Source: an uncultured Bacteroides sp.
GTDB lineage: Bacteria > Bacteroidota > Bacteroidia > Bacteroidales > Bacteroidaceae
DNA length: 28,110 nucleotides
Reading direction: 5' to 3'
Assembly (NCBI GenBank): GCA_900555635.1
Contig: USLU01000066.1
Location: forward strand, 1-28,110
The position numbers and the translations under genes are program-made. Positions 25,467-28,110 of the stretch are shown here, one piece after another (the first letter of the stretch is position 1; each line of letters starts with the position of its first letter). The notes below the pieces were generated by a model, which worked only from the letters and a program-made list of their open reading frames with translations, made no database searches and had not been told where the DNA came from.

Positions 25467-26663
25467 TTATTCATTTCCCCATAGTGTAGAACCATTTCCC
25501 TTATTCTTTCTCCATTCATGACGCCATTTATGAATATCAGTGGAGTTTATCATCGGTTTCAATCTGCGTTCTTCCTTCGTAGGCGCTTTGGGCAGCATGC
25601 TTGCTTTGTCCTGATACCAATAGGCAACACTCGCTAAATCCAGAGTAAGATTGTTATTATGACCATGCTCAATAGTAGCCTTCAAGCCTTTTTCAAAGAA
25701 AACAGGATCGTTAATAAAGAATCGATATACATGTGTACGACCCAACCAGCCTATATCATTGTTTACACGCGGATAGCCAAAGTAAGGATGCGAGAAGGTT
25801 TCTTTCGGACACCAGGAAGTATTAAAGAAGTCTTCCGTACCCGTACCAATCATCGAAGGAGTAGTTTCACCATCAATAAACCACATATCGTCACCTTCAC
25901 CATACCACATTGGGGTAGGACAATGAACATAATAATTGAGACCTATGAAATGACCTTTTCCCTGAATATCGGCAAATACATAATTGTTTTCACCGGTTTT
26001 GTTTTCGCCTTCCTTACCTGTTACTCCCCACTCTGTTTCTCCTTCGGGAAGAGCTTCGGTCAACTCATGATTGTACCAAGCATGGAAGCGTCCCATGTCT
26101 TCGGGAAGTTTCTTCATTTCCAAGTAATCTACATAGAAATAGAAAGCATCGATCTTTTCATTGGTTTGATTCTCTATTTCAATGCGGGCTCCTTTAGCAA
26201 ATGGCATGGTGAAGTAAGAAGATAATCCTGTTCCACTACCCGGTCCTGCTGACAAAGGGAATGATGCATAATTGTACTGCTCGTTCCAACCCTGCCCAAA
26301 GAATGGGCCAATAGGAGATTCTACGGAAGGATACTCGTTTCCATCCCAATACATACGGATTATAATATCGTTTCTGCACAAACGATCCGGTCCGGGAGCT
26401 ATTGTAATCCAAATGTGATTAATGACACCTGAGCCTGATATCTCGGCTATTGTGCGTGTTTCACCAGGTTTAATGTCTTTCAGATGATCGCGGTTGTTAC
26501 CACTTCTGTCGTAGCTACTGACGCGACGATTCTTGACACCGTTTTTCATTTTCGCCAAATCGTACAGTTCTCCTGAGACGTTCACTTGTGAACTACAAGG
26601 GGGATTGCATAACCATAGACCTACGATTAGCAACAATACCATTTTGAAGTAATGTTTCTTCAT
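25467..26663 (-). CDS. GH172 (DUF2961) glycoside hydrolase, 398 aa, probable D-arabinofuranosidase
   Basis: The exported protein has a signal sequence at about 1-26; two Cys residues (19 and 23) sit in it but neither is in a good lipobox. The DUF2961 core starts at SSYDRSGNNRDH (49-60) and shows AEISGSGVINHIWITI, IIRMYWDGNEYPSVESPIG and the probable catalytic glutamates Glu256 (WYGEGDD) and Glu277 (IGTGTEDFF). Their 21-residue spacing equals that of the characterised GH172 enzyme from Bifidobacterium as I recall it. The protein is a single catalytic jelly-roll of usual length with no added module. Located 41 bases before the SusC start, it likely trims imported fragments in the periplasm. Confidence 0.88.
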   Translation of the reverse strand: MKKHYFKMVLLLIVGLWLCNPPCSSQVNVSGELYDLAKMKNGVKNRRVSSYDRSGNNRDHLKDIKPGETRTIAEISGSGVINHIWITIAPGPDRLCRNDIIIRMYWDGNEYPSVESPIGPFFGQGWNEQYNYASFPLSAGPGSGTGLSSYFTMPFAKGARIEIENQTNEKIDAFYFYVDYLEMKKLPEDMGRFHAWYNHELTEALPEGETEWGVTGKEGENKTGENNYVFADIQGKGHFIGLNYYVHCPTPMWYGEGDDMWFIDGETTPSMIGTGTEDFFNTSWCPKETFSHPYFGYPRVNNDIGWLGRTHVYRFFINDPVFFEKGLKATIEHGHNNNLTLDLASVAYWYQDKASMLPKAPTKEERRLKPMINSTDIHKWRHEWRKNKGNGSTLWGNE

Positions 26664-26771
26664 AAATTAATGTGTTTTAAATAGTGAATTAAATAGTGCT
26701 TTTCCTTCTGCGTTATCTTATTGTTGAAAACAATCTTTTTATCTTAATTGAAAAACTATTGAATATCAATC
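26664..26771. other. 108-base gap between two GH172 genes with a short direct repeat
   Basis: The gap is AT-rich and holds a direct repeat TTAAATAGTG at 26677-26686 and 26689-26698, plus a weak 6-base stem ATTGTT/AACAAT at 26720-26734. I see no TTTG / TAnnTTTG promoter on the minus strand. Confidence 0.4.
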
Positions 26772-27944
26772 TTACCATTTCGGTATTTCCAGTTCATCCT
26801 TGCTTGGCAAAGCAGGGAACTTGGCATGTGGTTCTGCCTGATACCAGAAACTGGTAGAAGAAATGTCAGATTTCTGATTATTGTAACGTCCGTCGTGACG
26901 CCAGCCCAAATCCTGAATGGTTACTTTCAAATCCTTGTCGAAACGAATAGGGTCAAGTATATGCCAACGGTATAATCCGAAAGCGGTAACCGCACGATAT
27001 AATCCATCGGGACGAATCACTTGATGCATACCGGCATAAGGAGTAGTGAATTCCTGATACTGACGAGTTTTGGGATTTTCGAAGTTATACGAACCACAGA
27101 AATAATCTTCTGCTCCTGTTCCGCAAATAGTAGGATATTCTTTATCACCATCCATATAGAATTTGATTTCGCCTTCACCCCACCAGCAATTATCGTTCAC
27201 ACGCCAAGCCAAATAAGTACCTACGTACTGGCCTTTACCTTTTACACCATCAATCAATGTATGCAGTGAACCCTGTGTTGGATTGGAACGACGGAACTGA
27301 GCATGGAAATAAGCTTCATCCTGAGGAACTTCGGTCAATGTGTAGTTAATCTGATAGTATAAGCGCATTTCCTCCCTTGTGTTAATATTCTCCAGCGTGA
27401 TGCGTGCTTTTTTGCGGAAAGGCATCTTCCAATAACAGTTGAATGCGCTACCCGGATTCACACATACAGCCAAAGAACTCAATTGTGCATATTCATTATA
27501 GGCACTTGCAAAGAAATCACCTATCGGACATTCTACAGATGGCTCTTTCTCATCATCCCAATACATTCTGATAATGGAAAAACGCCAGTTTCCTGTAGGA
27601 GTCATCCATATTTGCTGAATAGCTCCGGGACCTTCAATTTCTGCAATCGTAATAGTTTCTCCCGGATTAACTATGATAAAGGGATTCACTTTCCAGCCTT
27701 TACCTAAATCTTTGGCTGCGTGATGAGCGTTGGCAACATTACGTTTATCCTTGTCTTTCACAGGATCAGCCATGCCTCCTTTACCCTTTTCTCCAGTATA
27801 ATTTTCAGGACTGATAGAACGTGTTTTTGCATTGGACAATCTCGATAAATTGCCCATGTTCATGTCAAGTCCATTGAAGTTTTGGGCGTGAATTCCCAAG
27901 GCAACCGTGCATAAGGCTACCAAAATTAAAGTTTTGATTCTCAT
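26772..27944 (-). CDS. GH172 (DUF2961) glycoside hydrolase, 390 aa, probable D-arabinofuranosidase
   Basis: The exported protein has a signal peptide ending near GIHAQNF. The DUF2961 core shows AEIEGPGAIQQIWMT, IIRMYWDDEKEPSVECPIG, CYWKMPFRKKARI, and the probable catalytic glutamates Glu257 in WWGEGE and Glu279 in CGTGAEDYF. It differs from the 398-residue neighbour in having a Lys/Asn-rich N-terminal stretch (about 40-85) in place of the SSYDRSGG-type opening, so the two are diverged paralogues and may split the work by linkage. It starts 32 bases after the stop of the sugar kinase gene, which links a cytosolic catabolic gene with the extracytoplasmic enzymes. Confidence 0.88.
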   Translation of the reverse strand: MRIKTLILVALCTVALGIHAQNFNGLDMNMGNLSRLSNAKTRSISPENYTGEKGKGGMADPVKDKDKRNVANAHHAAKDLGKGWKVNPFIIVNPGETITIAEIEGPGAIQQIWMTPTGNWRFSIIRMYWDDEKEPSVECPIGDFFASAYNEYAQLSSLAVCVNPGSAFNCYWKMPFRKKARITLENINTREEMRLYYQINYTLTEVPQDEAYFHAQFRRSNPTQGSLHTLIDGVKGKGQYVGTYLAWRVNDNCWWGEGEIKFYMDGDKEYPTICGTGAEDYFCGSYNFENPKTRQYQEFTTPYAGMHQVIRPDGLYRAVTAFGLYRWHILDPIRFDKDLKVTIQDLGWRHDGRYNNQKSDISSTSFWYQAEPHAKFPALPSKDELEIPKW

Positions 27945-27976
27945 GATTTAAATAGATTAATAGTTTGTATTACTTA

Positions 27977-28110
27977 TTATTTCGTACAATTTGCCAGTTC
28001 AAGATACTTCTTATAAAGTACCTCGTAAATAGGAGCCCGCTTTTCATCCGGTTGATATTCAGCTTCAATATCCGATCCCATACGTTTTGTAGCTTCACTG
28101 ATATCAGGAT
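27977..28110 (-). CDS. C-terminal fragment of a probable FGGY-family sugar kinase (cut by the window edge)
   Basis: Only the last 43 codons and the TAA stop are visible. The tail reads RAPIYEVLYKKYLELANC before the end, with an acidic DIEAEYQPDEK just upstream. A Y-x-x-L/M-Y-x-x-Y-x-x-L helix at the very end is typical of FGGY kinases such as ribulokinase, xylulokinase and fuculokinase. In a D-arabinan locus a kinase acting on D-ribulose, formed from D-arabinose by an isomerase, would make sense. The fragment is too short to decide the substrate, and another family cannot be excluded. Confidence 0.55.
   Translation of the reverse strand, partial: PDISEATKRMGSDIEAEYQPDEKRAPIYEVLYKKYLELANCTK

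Noticed and set aside
26720..26734. Small inverted repeat ATTGTT/AACAAT followed on the plus strand by a T-run
   Set aside because: The stem is only 6 AT-rich pairs, and the T-run is on the strand with no genes, so a terminator for the PUL is not supported.

Overview
The window looks like part of the chromosome of a gut-type Bacteroidales, most likely Bacteroides or a close relative. The evidence is a SusC/SusD pair, many exported glycoside hydrolases, lipoproteins with acidic residues just after the acylated cysteine, a TonB receptor with an STN domain, and a DUF4249 lipoprotein. Every gene I can support lies on the minus strand, so transcription runs from base 28110 towards base 1. Coding density is very high, and no gap between genes exceeds about 120 bases. 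I saw no rRNA, tRNA or CRISPR array.

Region 1 (28110 to about 4440) is one large polysaccharide utilization locus (PUL). In transcription order it holds: the tail of an FGGY-type sugar kinase; two GH172 (DUF2961) enzymes; SusC; SusD; a 137-residue lipoprotein; a GH183 (DUF4185) lipoprotein; a 692-residue protein with a predicted (alpha/alpha)-barrel that I cannot place in a family; GH116; GH38; a long GH172; a second GH183; and GH97. A strong hairpin follows the GH97 stop codon and probably ends the operon. A second hairpin lies between the SusCD/lipoprotein block and the hydrolase block.

The combination of GH172, GH183 and GH116 is the key clue. These are the families in which endo- and exo-D-arabinofuranosidases acting on mycobacterial arabinogalactan and lipoarabinomannan have been described. 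My reading is that the locus degrades a D-arabinan-containing glycan. The GH183 lipoprotein would cut at the cell surface, SusD and SusC would capture and import the fragments, and periplasmic GH172, GH116 and GH183 would trim them. GH38 (alpha-mannosidase type) and GH97 would remove mannose and another alpha-linked sugar. The kinase could phosphorylate the keto-sugar made from D-arabinose. The substrate is inferred, not shown. The right part of the locus (16.3-28 kb) looks clearly more AT-rich than the left part (4.4-16.3 kb), which hints at a mosaic origin.

Region 2 (4404 to 56) is a separate three-gene unit: an unrecognised 230-residue exported protein, an STN-containing TonB-dependent receptor whose start overlaps the previous stop, and a DUF4249 lipoprotein. 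The DUF4249 gene appears to be cut near its 3' end by the terminus of an IS21-like element, whose repeated G-rich end motifs fill bases 1-55.
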